DNA of 64,000 nt from Scylla paramamosain (taxonomy: Eukaryota > Arthropoda > Malacostraca > Decapoda > Portunidae). The DNA lies in assembly GCF_035594125.1 (NCBI RefSeq), contig NC_087166.1:22007266-22071265 (forward strand). The letters are read 5' to 3'. Below, in pieces: positions 23,610-34,389 of the stretch; the stretch's first letter is position 1, and the number at the start of each line of letters is the position of its first letter. Below the pieces are notes generated by a model that was not told the origin of the DNA, did no database searches, and saw nothing but the letters and a program-made list of their open reading frames with translations. The translations under genes were made by a program, and so were the position numbers.

Positions 23610-24179
23610 ATGTGGTTTATAAAAACCTCTTCAATCTATAATACTTTCGTTCTGTCTGGGGAATATACAAAGCCACATTCTATATTTCAGTCTTATCCTT
23701 TTCCTATTAAAATTACCTCTTCTCATCTTTTACGTGCCAATCTTCATTACCATTTGGAGTTTGATTTTCGAAAGCCCCGCATGACTTTAGACGTTTGGCT
23801 CTATATTGATTTCCACTAACTAAATTACGGTACTCAGTGATCGTAAATGTTGTACCAGGAAGCCTCACTCAGTACATTGGATCTTATAATGCCAGTAAGA
23901 CGCAAACCAGCAGACATGTTTTCTAAGTTATAGGATTCCTTAGGAGAGCATCAAAATAACTGTCGGGCATCATCATCATTGGTCTCTCTCTCTCATATAA
24001 ACTGCGAGGGATCCATCGGTCCCAGGTAAGCACTGCATTATCATCATCCATCTTGCCTCCCCCTGCACCTGATCACTGCACCTTTACGGCTTCTGCGTCA
24101 CGGTACAAGTCCCCACAAGGATCAAGAGAGCATGGGGGGCATTTTATATATTAGAAAAACTTGATTACTGTGATTTCTA

Positions 24180-24404
24180 GGACTGCATTCAGAAACGCTC
24201 CGCTCTCTCACTACAACTATTTTCAAAGGTCACAGAGATGATAAGCCGGGTTCTCAAAACTATTTATCCTTTCAGTAATGTAGAAATCTAGTTAATCTGT
24301 CCCTAGAACCGTAAAAAAAAACACTCTTAAAAACCCGTGCAGCTTCAACTAGTGGACTTTGAAAGTGGTGGAGGTGCAGCCAGAAGTGTTTCAGAATACG
24401 GTCC
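24180..24404 (+). mobile_element. MITE-like element, full-length copy (family A)
   Basis: A 225 bp element bounded by imperfect terminal inverted repeats: the left end reads GGACTGCATTCAGAAACGCT and the right end, reverse-complemented, GGACCGTATTCTGAAACACT. The interior has no coding capacity. Flanking triplets CTA (left) and TTA (right) could be a decayed 3 bp target-site duplication. Related copies are at 53938-54138 (same orientation), 39394-39617 and 49012-49228 (opposite), with fragments at 1848 and 24500-24835. Structure and multiple copies fit a non-autonomous DNA transposon; the superfamily cannot be fixed from this. Confidence 0.75.
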
Positions 24405-24499
24405 TTAGTGTTGTACATCACGTCTTACTTCTCGACACTTCTAATAACCTGACACCTGACCCACCGTGTCTGCTAAGCCTCATTAACTTATTTTTTTCA

Positions 24500-24835
24500 T
24501 TATTCAAGCGATAGTTTAACAAGGATAGTGGAAGTCTTTAGGGTTTTCAAGGATATGTTAATGGTTCTAGCGGTATTTCAACAAGGATTCCACATTCGCA
24601 TGATTTGTGATAGTGTAACGAGGGTCATGGAAGTTATTAGGATTTTTCAGGCTATCTTTACGATACTAGTGACAGTTTAACAAGGATCCCACATATTACT
24701 ACGATTCTAGCTCCAGTTTAACAAGAATCTTGCATCACCAACGAAAAAAAAAAAAACTTGAAAACAACCAATTATCTCTGCGGCACTTGAAAACATTCCT
24801 AATGAGAGAGAGCGAAGCGTTTAAGAGTAAAGACC
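24500..24835 (-). mobile_element. Partial family A MITE with amplified interior
   Basis: The right part (about 24740-24835) matches minus-strand family A copies through CTTGAAAAC...ATCTCTGCGGC...AATGAGAGAGAGCGAAGCG, ending in a worn terminal repeat near 24835. To its left, an ACTAGTGACAGTTTAACAAGGAT-like segment, single in other copies, recurs three or four times with a step of about 60-70 bp. No left terminus was found. Confidence 0.6.
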
Positions 24836-25118
24836 CTGCATAGAAAACGAGCGGCAGTTAGAACAGGCACCCAAACACTCCACACTCATGCACCTCCCTT
24901 CCGCGCGCCTCCTGCCCGCCACCTACCGCCCGCTATTCCAAGCATTCACTTCCCTCCGTGACACCCCCACCTATACCCCTACCCCCCCTAGACCCAATGC
25001 CAGGTGTATTTCCAGGAGTCTAAAAAGTGCAGTATTTACGGCAGCAGCGCAAAAATAGCTAAATGGAATAGGATTACGGATGCCTTAAAAATAGTCACTT
25101 CGTATTTTTGTCTTGTAC

Positions 25119-25121
<3 letters not shown>

Positions 25122-25196
<75 letters not shown>

Positions 25197-25246
25197 ATCA
25201 CGCCGTCTCTTTTTATGTTATTTTCTTTTGTGTCTTTCGTCTTATT

Positions 25247-25328
<82 letters not shown>
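25122..25328. repeat. Two (CT)n microsatellites with a 55 bp spacer
   Basis: (CT)n at about 25122-25193 and 25249-25328; the spacer is mixed T-rich sequence. 24836-25121 is unassigned. Confidence 0.97.
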
Positions 25329-26277
<949 letters not shown>

Positions 26278-26357
26278 TAGCTGTACATATTTTCAACAGG
26301 AAAGTTTGAAGTTTAATTGTCAAATCTCGCCATAGATTTTTCGAGTATCCTTATGTA

Positions 26358-26359
<2 letters not shown>

Positions 26360-26423
<64 letters not shown>

Positions 26424-26535
26424 GAACAACACTCACAAATCTCTCCACGGGCAACACAATACGAAAACAAAGTCATCGGTACAAGAGGACATCACCACCA
26501 CCACTACCACTACCACCACCACCACCACCACACTG
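26360..26535. repeat. (CA)n and (ACC)n microsatellites
   Basis: (CA)n at about 26360-26421 and (ACC)n at about 26492-26532. Confidence 0.95.
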
Positions 26536-26639
26536 CAACCCATTCCCGCCCCCACCAAGGCTATCTGCTACGCATTCCTCACCTTCACCACAACAACAAC
26601 TCGGCTCCACCTCACCCGACACACACATACACATACACC

Positions 26640-27590
26640 CTGCACTCACTCCCTCTGTGTTTAGTGTTTACCCTCAAACTTAACCTTCTTTATTACTATG
26701 ATCGTCTTTGTTAACATTCAAATCACTCTGAGAGATTATATACTCGTACACTGACACAGCACACGCCAAGAATAAGACTGGACGTTGATTTTGTCTTTTG
26801 TGGGTTCCAAATTTACCTGAGTGACTGGTAGAAGGGAAAATCTGAAAAGTTGTTTAGTGACTGAGGAAATAGTGGTGTTGCAGTGAAGGGGTGAGGCTTT
26901 GCTGATACTCTTAGTACGATGGATTATTCAAAGATCAGAGGACTCAGGATTAAGAGAAGTTAAATCATGACAATACCTCTACTACTACTGCTGCTATATT
27001 GCATACATAAATACCTACATACTGATAGATAGATAGATATATACACTATCTCTACTACAATCTACTATATTGCATACATATATATCTGCATACTGATAGA
27101 CACATGGATATATAAAGGTAGGTAGCTAAATTGATACATAGGTAGACATAGACAGAAAAGCGGCATAACATCCAAAATAAGATGTAGTTTGTAATATATC
27201 AGAAACCTCTATGACTAAATTGACCAACTTGAAGACTATGTTCTGAGGGTGGCAAATTGATAGTGGATGTTTTTTTGTTTATTTATTTATTTATTTTATT
27301 TATTTTTTCTAGAATTTTGCCGTCTCTTAAAGAAAGCTGAACTAAAATCCTTTCCAACCCCAATGGTTCACTTAACATACCAGAACTAAACTTAGAACTG
27401 GAATGTTAAAAAGCGAATGAGTAAATGAATAGATAAATAAAAACAGCAAAATAAAAAAACAAAAAGATTCAATAAATAGATCAATAAAATAATAAAAAAA
27501 AAGTATACACTGTTAAGACGTATTGTATAATGAAACAGACCAACACATTCTTTCCAGTGGGACGCGTGGAAGCAAAAGACAAACAGTCAC
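26640..27590. other. Unassigned sequence
   Basis: It includes a short direct repeat of TATATTGCATACATA (about 26994 and 27067), a (TTTA)n patch near 27279-27305 and A-rich DNA to 27520. No gene was seen. Confidence 0.55.
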
Positions 27591-27597
27591 TCCTATA

Positions 27598-28215
27598 ATC
27601 ACACCACCACACTACCACAGCACCCTCGACTGTCACCACCCCCACCACCACCGTAAAGAACAACATGACGCTAACAACGCACCACCACCTCCACCACCTC
27701 CATTACCATCATTAGCAACACCACAGAGTCTCTTATTTTATATTCAAGACATTATTTTGTTATATATCTATTATTTTTCCACTTTCCTGCCACCCCGGAC
27801 CTCTTTTTTTTTTCCTTATCATTATCATCATCAGACAATCTTCCTATCTTCCTCCATTCTTCCTGCTCCTCCTCCACCTCTTCTTTCTTATCCTCCTAGT
27901 CCTCCTCCTCCTCCTATGTAACTAACTCTATGTAATTCCTCTTTTTTTTTTCTAGTTACTGTAGTGAATAGTATAATTTCTCTTTCATTCTTTCCTATCA
28001 CATCTTAGCCTTTCCTTCTCCCTATGCCCTCCTGTTTTTCCTTCCTTGACCCCTTGTGTCCTAATCCTCTAACTCTTAGAATCTGTAGTGGTAGTGGTAG
28101 AATAGACACACGGACAGCCTCGATAGGCCCAGTAGGAATGTTGCTGTTTGTTCTTTCCTTTGTATTCCTTTGTATTCCTCCTCCTCCTCCTCCTCCTCAT
28201 CATCATCATCACCAG
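27598..28215. repeat. (ACC)n, (TCC)n and pyrimidine-rich patches
   Basis: Imperfect ACC triplets at 27598-27725, TCC/CTT-rich DNA at 27830-27918 and (CTC)n(ATC)n at 28167-28213. The sequence between is unassigned. Confidence 0.75.
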
Positions 28216-28324
28216 CCACCACCTCCCAGTCTCCCCACTCCCTGTGACAGCAATAAGCTTTTTCCGGGGCAGTATTTGCTTAGCTGATGATTGAGCAAAT
28301 AAATACTTGGTGCGCTAAACTTCC

Positions 28325-28858
28325 TGCCTACTTACTTCTCCTCTTCGTCCTCCTCCTCCTCCTCTTCCTCTTCTTCTTCCCTGTCTTCCTCTCTTTCTTC
28401 TCCACTTCCCTCTTATCGGTATTGTCCTTATCTCTAGTCCGCTTCTTCTTCCTCCTCCTCCTTCCTTCTTTCGTTTTCTCTCTCTATCTTCTCCATTCTG
28501 TTTCTGTTCCTTCCTTTATCCAAATCTCTTTTGGTTCTCCTTCCCTCGCATTCACTTCTCCTCTTCTTCCTCCTCCTCCCCCTTCTCAATTTCACTCACC
28601 ACCGTTCTTCACTTTTATTTTCTCTCCCACTTTTCCTCCACGTCCCTTCTTGCTTCCTCATCTCCCTGATTTTCCTCCCTCCCTCTTACCCTCCTCCTCC
28701 TCCTCTTCCCTAACCCTCCCTTTTTTTTTCTTCCTCTCCCTTCCTCTACTCTCCATCTCTTACTCACCCTCCTCCCCTAACAGCTTAACCCTTCTCCTCC
28801 TCCCCTTCCTTCTCCTCCTCCTCCTCCTCCTCCTCCTCCTCCTTCTCCTCCACCTCTC
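28325..28858. repeat. Pyrimidine-rich tract ending in (TCC)n
   Basis: C/T-rich throughout, with near-pure (TCC)n at about 28796-28850. The 193-codon plus-strand frame in it is low complexity. Confidence 0.88.
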
Positions 28859-28966
28859 GAGAGAATAAAATTGGCCACAGGTTCAACGTCGGCAGGACCT
28901 TTAATCGAGTCTCTAATTACGTGTAAACCATCCTGTAAGGCTCCCAATAAAACATGTATGGAGGGG

Positions 28967-29180
28967 AGGAGGAGGAGGAGGAGGAGGAGGAGGAGGAGGA
29001 ATGGAAAGGATGAAGGAATAAGAGGAAGAATTGGAAAGGGAACGGGAAGGGAATGGGAAAGGAGGAGGAGGAGGAGGAGGAGGAGGAGGAGGAGGAGGAG
29101 GAGGAGGAGGAGGAGGAGGAGGAGGAGGGTTAAGACAACTGTGTGTCTTTGTCTAATCTGGAGAGGAAGAAAACTACCAT

Positions 29181-29250
<70 letters not shown>

Positions 29251-29290
29251 CAACAGGGAGAGATCGACACACACACACACACACACACAG
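28967..29290. repeat. (GGA)n, (GA)n and (CA)n cluster
   Basis: (GGA)n at about 28967-29000 and 29064-29128, (GA)n at about 29182-29249, and (CA)n at about 29269-29290. The GGA runs face the TCC runs ending at 28858 across about 110 bp of ordinary sequence. Confidence 0.95.
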
Positions 29291-29459
29291 TAAGTCGTAG
29301 CAATGGAGGAGAAACTTTTGATAAAATAATAATGATAACAACAACGTCAAACACCAAGAATAAAACTAGAAAACACACAGACACCAGAACACAAGACCTA
29401 CATATCACTGTCCACTCCTTATATTCAGTCTCTCCTCTCCTCGCTTGACGGCGCCCTAA

Positions 29460-30090
29460 GGTTCCTCAGATTAACGAAGGTACCTCTGTTGATCTCTGCT
29501 AATCTCGCACTTGCCCAAACCACCAGTCCTCCCTCCAGTTCACCCAATCACACCCCTGCTAACCTCTGTCAACCTCCACTTTATCCCTGCCAATTACGGT
29601 TACTCCAGCTCACAGCATCACTCCTTTGCTAACTAACCCCTGCCATGTATAGTTACTCCACACTCTTCTTTTGTGGTTATCTGTCAACGAAAAACTTATC
29701 CCTGTCAAAAATTGCTACTTCACCACACCATGCTAATCCCTGCCAACTTCCATCTGTCTTTGTCAATTATTGTTAATGTACCACACTCTACCACATTCTG
29801 TCACACCCCTGTCAGTCTCTGCCAACTATTGTTAGTCCATCATATCCTACCACAGTCTTGCTAACCTCTGCCAACCTCATCCCTGCCAGCTGCTGTTACC
29901 CCATCACACCCTGCAGCACCCTAATCTCTGTTAACTCCTATCACATCCCTGCCAAATACGGTTCCTTCATCACACCCTACCATATCCCTGTTAAACCTTT
30001 ACTCTGAACTTCCACCAATCATTGTAAGGCCCAGCACACCCTACCTCACCCATGCCCATCCCTGCCAGATGCCTCCCTGCCCCTGTCCAC
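29460..30090 (+). repeat. Degenerate ~60 bp tandem array, about nine to ten units
   Basis: Variants of CCCTGCCAAxTAxxGTTACT, then CCAxCACACCCTxCCAC and CTAACCTCTGxCAACCTC, recur in fixed order across the region. Units differ strongly, so the array is old. Confidence 0.75.
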
Positions 30091-30167
30091 GATATCTTGT
30101 AATTAAGTTGATGTTTCTGAAGTTATTTATGTGTACTACGATTTTCTTTTTCTATGGGGGAAAGGAA

Positions 30168-30480
30168 GGTGGTGGTGGTGGTGGTGGTGGTGGTGTATTA
30201 CGTAGTAGCAGTAATAATGGGTTACTAATCTTAGCAGTGTCAAGTAATGGCAGCGGCGATAATAACAGCAGATTAACAGTAGTGATAGATTTCTAGTGAT
30301 AGCAGTTAGGGGTGAGGTAGCATTGAGTGGTGATGGAGGTGGTGGAGGTGGTGGTAGTGGTAATAATAGCAATGAAATAAAAAAATACAAGTACTGCAGA
30401 AGGTGGCTGTGGAAAGGTTTGAAAGTGGTGGTGTTGGCGGCTGGGGCTGTGGTGGTGGTGGTGGTGGTGGTGGTGGTGGC
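30168..30480. repeat. (GGT)n-rich region
   Basis: GGT runs at about 30169-30196, 30330-30361 and 30444-30480, with triplet-like AGC/AAT DNA between. 30481-30650 is unassigned. Confidence 0.85.
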
Positions 30481-30650
30481 GAGGGGAGAGCCGCAGTTCC
30501 ACTCAGAGCAAATTCAATTTTCTGCTCATTAGCGGCGGGTAGTTGCGCGGGGACTGTTCGGGCATAAAGTTGGTTTTGTCTTTAATGCGCGCCTTAGCAG
30601 GGGGAAAAAGGAAGGGAGCTGAGCGGGGAGGCGAGATGGGGTGGGGAGAG

Positions 30651-31028
30651 GCTGCCTGAGTGTATCCTAGGCTCTTAACGGGGTTGCCTGAATGTATTCT
30701 AGGCTCTTAACGGGGCTGCCTGAGTGTATTCTAGGCTCTCAACGGGGCTGCCTGAGTGTATTCTAGGCTCTCAACGGGGCTGCCTGAGTGTATTCTAGGC
30801 TCTCAACGGGGCTGCCTGAGTGTATTCTAGGCTCTCAACGGGGCTGCCTGAGTGTATTCTAGGCTCTCAACGGGGCTGCCTGAGTGTATTCTAGGCTCTC
30901 AACGGGGCTGCCTGAGTGTATTCTAGGCTCTCAACGGGGCTGCCTGAGTGTATTCTAGGCTCTCAACGGGGCTGCCTGAGTGTATTCTAATCTCTTAACG
31001 GGGCTGCCTGGGTGTATTGCTCTCAACG
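30651..31028 (+). repeat. 32 bp minisatellite, 11 units plus a degenerate 12th
   Basis: Units begin GCTGCCTGAGTGTATTCTAG and end CTCTCAACGGG, starting every 32 bp from 30651 to 30971. Units 4-10 look identical. Units 1-2 and 11-12 carry edge variants (TATCC, CTCTTAACG, and a 6-base loss in the last). Homogeneous centre with decayed edges is the usual result of unequal exchange. Confidence 0.96.
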
Positions 31029-31039
31029 ATGGGGCTGAA

Positions 31040-31600
31040 GAGACAAGGACTGAAAAAAGGCTGTCTAGCAATGTTTTATGCTCACAGCGAGGGCTAGACG
31101 GGGCTAGAAGGAAGGGGCGAAGTGAGAAAAGCATCCATTGGTTACGAGAAGTCTTTGTGGGTCTGGATGGGGTTGTAAAGGCTATGCGGGGTCAGAAAAA
31201 AGGGCTATCTAAGACTATTGTGGGCTCTTAGGCGCAGGATTGAGCTGGACAGACGGAGATGGGGGTGAAAAAAAGTACTGAAGGGAAGACCGGGGCTCCC
31301 TTTGGGGATGGATGGGGGGGGGGTGGGGAGAAGGGAGGGAATGGGAAAGGGCTAAGGTTATTTTTGGGCCTGAGGGGGGGCGAGATGAGGCTGCAAAGGT
31401 ATGGCGAAGTAAGGAAAGGGTGTTGTAAGGTTGTCTTACTAGGCCGGGATAAGGCTGGAGAGACGAGACCAGGTGGAAAGGCTGTCTAAGGTTGTTCTAT
31501 TCCCTCTACGGGGCTGGGTGGGGCTGGAAAGACTAGACAGGTAAATAGCTATCTAAGCTTGTTTCGGACTCTGAGCGGGTTTTGGGGGAACGGGGCAAGA
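31040..31600 (+). repeat. Diverged relatives of the 32 bp minisatellite unit
   Basis: Segments near 31061 (GCTGTCTAGCAATG), 31204 (GCTATCTAAGACTATTG), 31481 (GCTGTCTAAGGTTGTTC) and 31549 (CTATCTAAGCTTGTTTC) align with the unit and, as in it, lead to a CTCTxxxCGGGG-like end. They sit in a longer, poorly conserved repeat with GGGGCTGGAAAGAC phrases. Confidence 0.6.
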
Positions 31601-31916
31601 ATAAACAAACCTAAAAGACACATTCAGCCGATCTTCCATATTTCAACATTTAGTTCCAAATTTAATTAAGAGTGTTATAAGCTTTCCACCGCCCGGCTTT
31701 CCTTCCCTGCCTTCCCTCCTCGCATCACGATCCCAACAGCCTGTATAGCTAAGTACTGATGTGTTTAGTGCCTGCAGGTGTTACGGAAAGCTACGGAGAA
31801 GTGACAGTGTAAGCAGTCTCCGGAAAGGTTCACTGTCTCGTTTCGCTGCTTCACATTGGTTTCGTTTCCGTCTGAGTCTCATTAACGCGGGAGTCAGGTG
31901 TGATTGTAATCGATAC

Positions 31917-31919
<3 letters not shown>

Positions 31920-31992
<73 letters not shown>

Positions 31993-32098
31993 TTAATGAA
32001 ATCTAAATTTCTCTCACTGCCAACTCTTAATAATGAAATCTAAATTATGAAATAGAAAAGAACAAATTGATTATTTGAACCAGCCGCACTCACACACA

Positions 32099-32129
<31 letters not shown>
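31920..32129. repeat. (CT)n and short (CA)n microsatellites
   Basis: (CT)n at about 31920-31987 and (CA)n at about 32101-32129. A TAATGAAATCTAAATT phrase is duplicated between them. 31601-31919 is unassigned. Confidence 0.95.
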
Positions 32130-32134
<5 letters not shown>

Positions 32135-32219
32135 CAGCAACATGCAGCCAAAAGTAATGCTTAAAAGATTAACGAAAACACCAATGCATAATTTACTTAA
32201 TCCCTTTCACGTCTGATTG

Positions 32220-33060
32220 TCTACAGCAGTGCCTCTCCCTCCCCCGTTTGCCTCACTCCCCCCCTCCCTCCATTAGCCTCACTCCCCATCACCCCTCCCC
32301 ACGCTGCATCTCGTCTCCCCTCTCCCGTGATCTCTCCCTCACCTTTTCTCCTCTCCCCTCTTCTCCCCAACTACTTCTGGTCTCCCCTCTCTCATGATCC
32401 CCTCTCCCTTTTTACTTTGTCTACTATCTCTCCTCCTCTCCAGTCTCAGTTTGTCTTTTTTTTCCTTCTCCTCGCTTCCATTATCAGTTTGTCTCCTCTT
32501 CCTCCCCCTCTCCCTTCTCACCCTGTCTCTTCTCCACTCTCCTCCTCACTCTCCCTTCTTCACCATTCCCAGTTTGTCTCCTCTTCCCTTCTCCTCCCCT
32601 CCCTCACCTTGTCTCCTCTACCTTCTTTCCTTTTTTCATATTGTCTCCCCTCACTCCTACAACCCTCACCTTGTCTCCCCTCATTCGTCCTCCTCCCTTC
32701 ATTGTTCCCCCTCACTCCCTCTTCTTCTCCATCTTCTCTTCCTCTTCTTCTCTATCTTCTCTTATCTCTTCCCTACCCTCAAGTTTTCTTCCCATCATCT
32801 AATTGATTTCTCCGTTTTATGCTTCGCCTCTCTCAACATCCTATTAGACTCTTTCTTTCTTTTCTCCAATCCCCCTCTACTCACTCTACCCTCAGTTTAA
32901 TTCATTCCTCACTTTTTGGCACTCCATCTCTGTCTCCACACAAACAAACTCCACTAAACTCCTCTCCTTTTCACTTTATCTCTTTTCCAACCATCCACAC
33001 CTCCTTCCACTCACTCCACACTCCGCCTCTCCTCGCGCAACACCCTTCACCACACCAGAC
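32220..33060. repeat. Polypyrimidine tract with TTGTCTCC phrases
   Basis: C/T-rich over about 840 bp; (A/C)xxTTGTCTCCxCTC recurs irregularly in 32400-32700, suggesting an old degenerate tandem repeat. The 159- and 168-codon frames are low complexity. Confidence 0.85.
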
Positions 33061-33061
33061 T

Positions 33062-33160
33062 CCACTTTTTTTTTTTTTTATGTAGGAAGGATACTGGCCA
33101 AGGGCAACAAAAATCTAATAAAAAAAAAATGCCCACTGAAATGAAAAAAAAATGCTCACT
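33062..33160 (+). mobile_element. Dispersed repeat family C, truncated copy
   Basis: It carries the same T-run and ACTGGCCAAGGGCAACAAAA head as 19011-19100, then A-runs and a duplicated TGCxCACTGA phrase, and stops after about 100 bp. 33161-33570 is unassigned. Confidence 0.6.
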
Positions 33161-33572
33161 GACTTAACTCCTCTCCTTCTTACTCCACCTTTTCTTCCAT
33201 TCCTCCACACTCCGCCCCTCGCCAGCCACCTCCTCCACGGTAGCAGGAACAAACGTGCTGCTCACAATCCCCCAATCTCTGCGCCAGGAACCTAAGCTGA
33301 CCGCCAGACTTACTGCAGTGCTCTCGCCTCAGACGGAATCTTATATCAAAGCTCTTCGGGTAAATGTTACTGAGAGTCTTCCGTGAATCTTCAATTTGAA
33401 ACACTTAAGGTTACTCGGTCAGGGGTCGGCAAGGGTCCGATGAACGATGCTGCTTGTGACGAAAAACTGCAGTAACGATTTAAAGGCGAAGGAAAGGCGG
33501 GGTGGACTACTGCGGGGGTAAGGCTCTGGTTATGTGCACTTAATGTCTCTGTGGGCTTTGTGTTCCTGCGGT

Positions 33573-33795
33573 TGTTGTGTGTTGTTCACGGGGCATGGGT
33601 GTTGTGCTGTGTGTTGTGCTGTGTTGTTCACGGGACATGGGTGTTGTCTGTGTTGTGTTGTGTTGTGTGTTGTGGTAGTGTTCATGGGTCATTGGTGTTG
33701 TCTGTGTTGTGGTGGTGGTGTGTCTTGTTCACGAGTCATGAGTGTTGCCTTGCGTTGTTGTTGTTGTTGTTGTTGTTCACGGGTCATGGGAGAAG
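33573..33795 (+). repeat. Degenerate ~50 bp GT-rich tandem array
   Basis: TTGTTCACGGGxCATGGGTG-like anchors occur near 33580, 33626, 33680, 33728 and 33774, each followed by TGTTGTG-rich spacer. Confidence 0.75.
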
Positions 33796-34185
33796 AACAA
33801 TAGCAATTAAGAAAATGTAAAGGGGAGGAGGCACAGTCTTTACTATCTTAGATTACATTAGAGTAGCTTTTCTTTAATGCAGCGTTAGATTAGTAGTGTA
33901 GTTCTATTTCAACATTACTTACATTACTTATTCCACTTACTTTAGTGTAGCTTTTTCTTTGCATTTCTTACTATGGATTAATTAATGTAACTTTACACCT
34001 ACTTATTTCCTTTAGAACCTTTATTTCTACATTTCTTAATTTAAATAGTGCAGCTTTACTTTCTACATTTCTTACTTCAAATAATGCAGCTTTCCTTCCT
34101 TCGTTTTTATACTTTTAATTTTTAGATACCTAACTTGGCTCACCACACAAAACAACTTCCCGAGGGTCAACATTTTATTTTATTA

Positions 34186-34187
<2 letters not shown>
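33796..34187. other. Unassigned sequence with a weak repeat
   Basis: AT-rich, with recurrences of TGCAGCTTT(C/A)CTT and CATTTCTTA(C/A)T; possibly a worn ~55 bp repeat. No gene was seen. Confidence 0.5.

Positions 34188-34188
<1 letters not shown>

Positions 34189-34238
<50 letters not shown>
34189..34238. repeat. (GT)n microsatellite
   Basis: About 25 GT units. On the minus strand it forms the (AC)n tail next to the tRNA-like sequence at 34252-34335. Confidence 0.97.
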
Positions 34239-34239
<1 letters not shown>

Positions 34240-34251
34240 CCTTTGTGTTAG

Positions 34252-34335
34252 GTCGAAATAATTAACAACGGAGCAGGATTCGAACACGTAACGATGTCTG
34301 CTAGGCGAGGACTTCACCGCAGGGCCGCGCCGTCA
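34252..34335 (-). mobile_element. Candidate tRNA-derived SINE head
   Basis: Read on the minus strand there is a B-box-like GTGTTCGAATCC (34276-34287). About 35 bp before it is CTGCGGTGAAGTCCTCGCC (near 34304-34322), which resembles a degenerate A box. A cloverleaf is not well formed, which argues for a SINE over a tRNA gene. Its 3' side runs into (AC)n. A second copy is needed to confirm it. Confidence 0.45.
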
Positions 34336-34389
34336 GGTGTGCTGCAGGTATGACCGCGGGTGCTCATTTACCTGCCAGGCCTCGAAGCT

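Noticed and set aside
30651..31028. Regular 32 bp direct repeats resembling a CRISPR array
   Set aside because: Units abut with no spacers, there are no cas genes, and the context is eukaryotic. It is a minisatellite.
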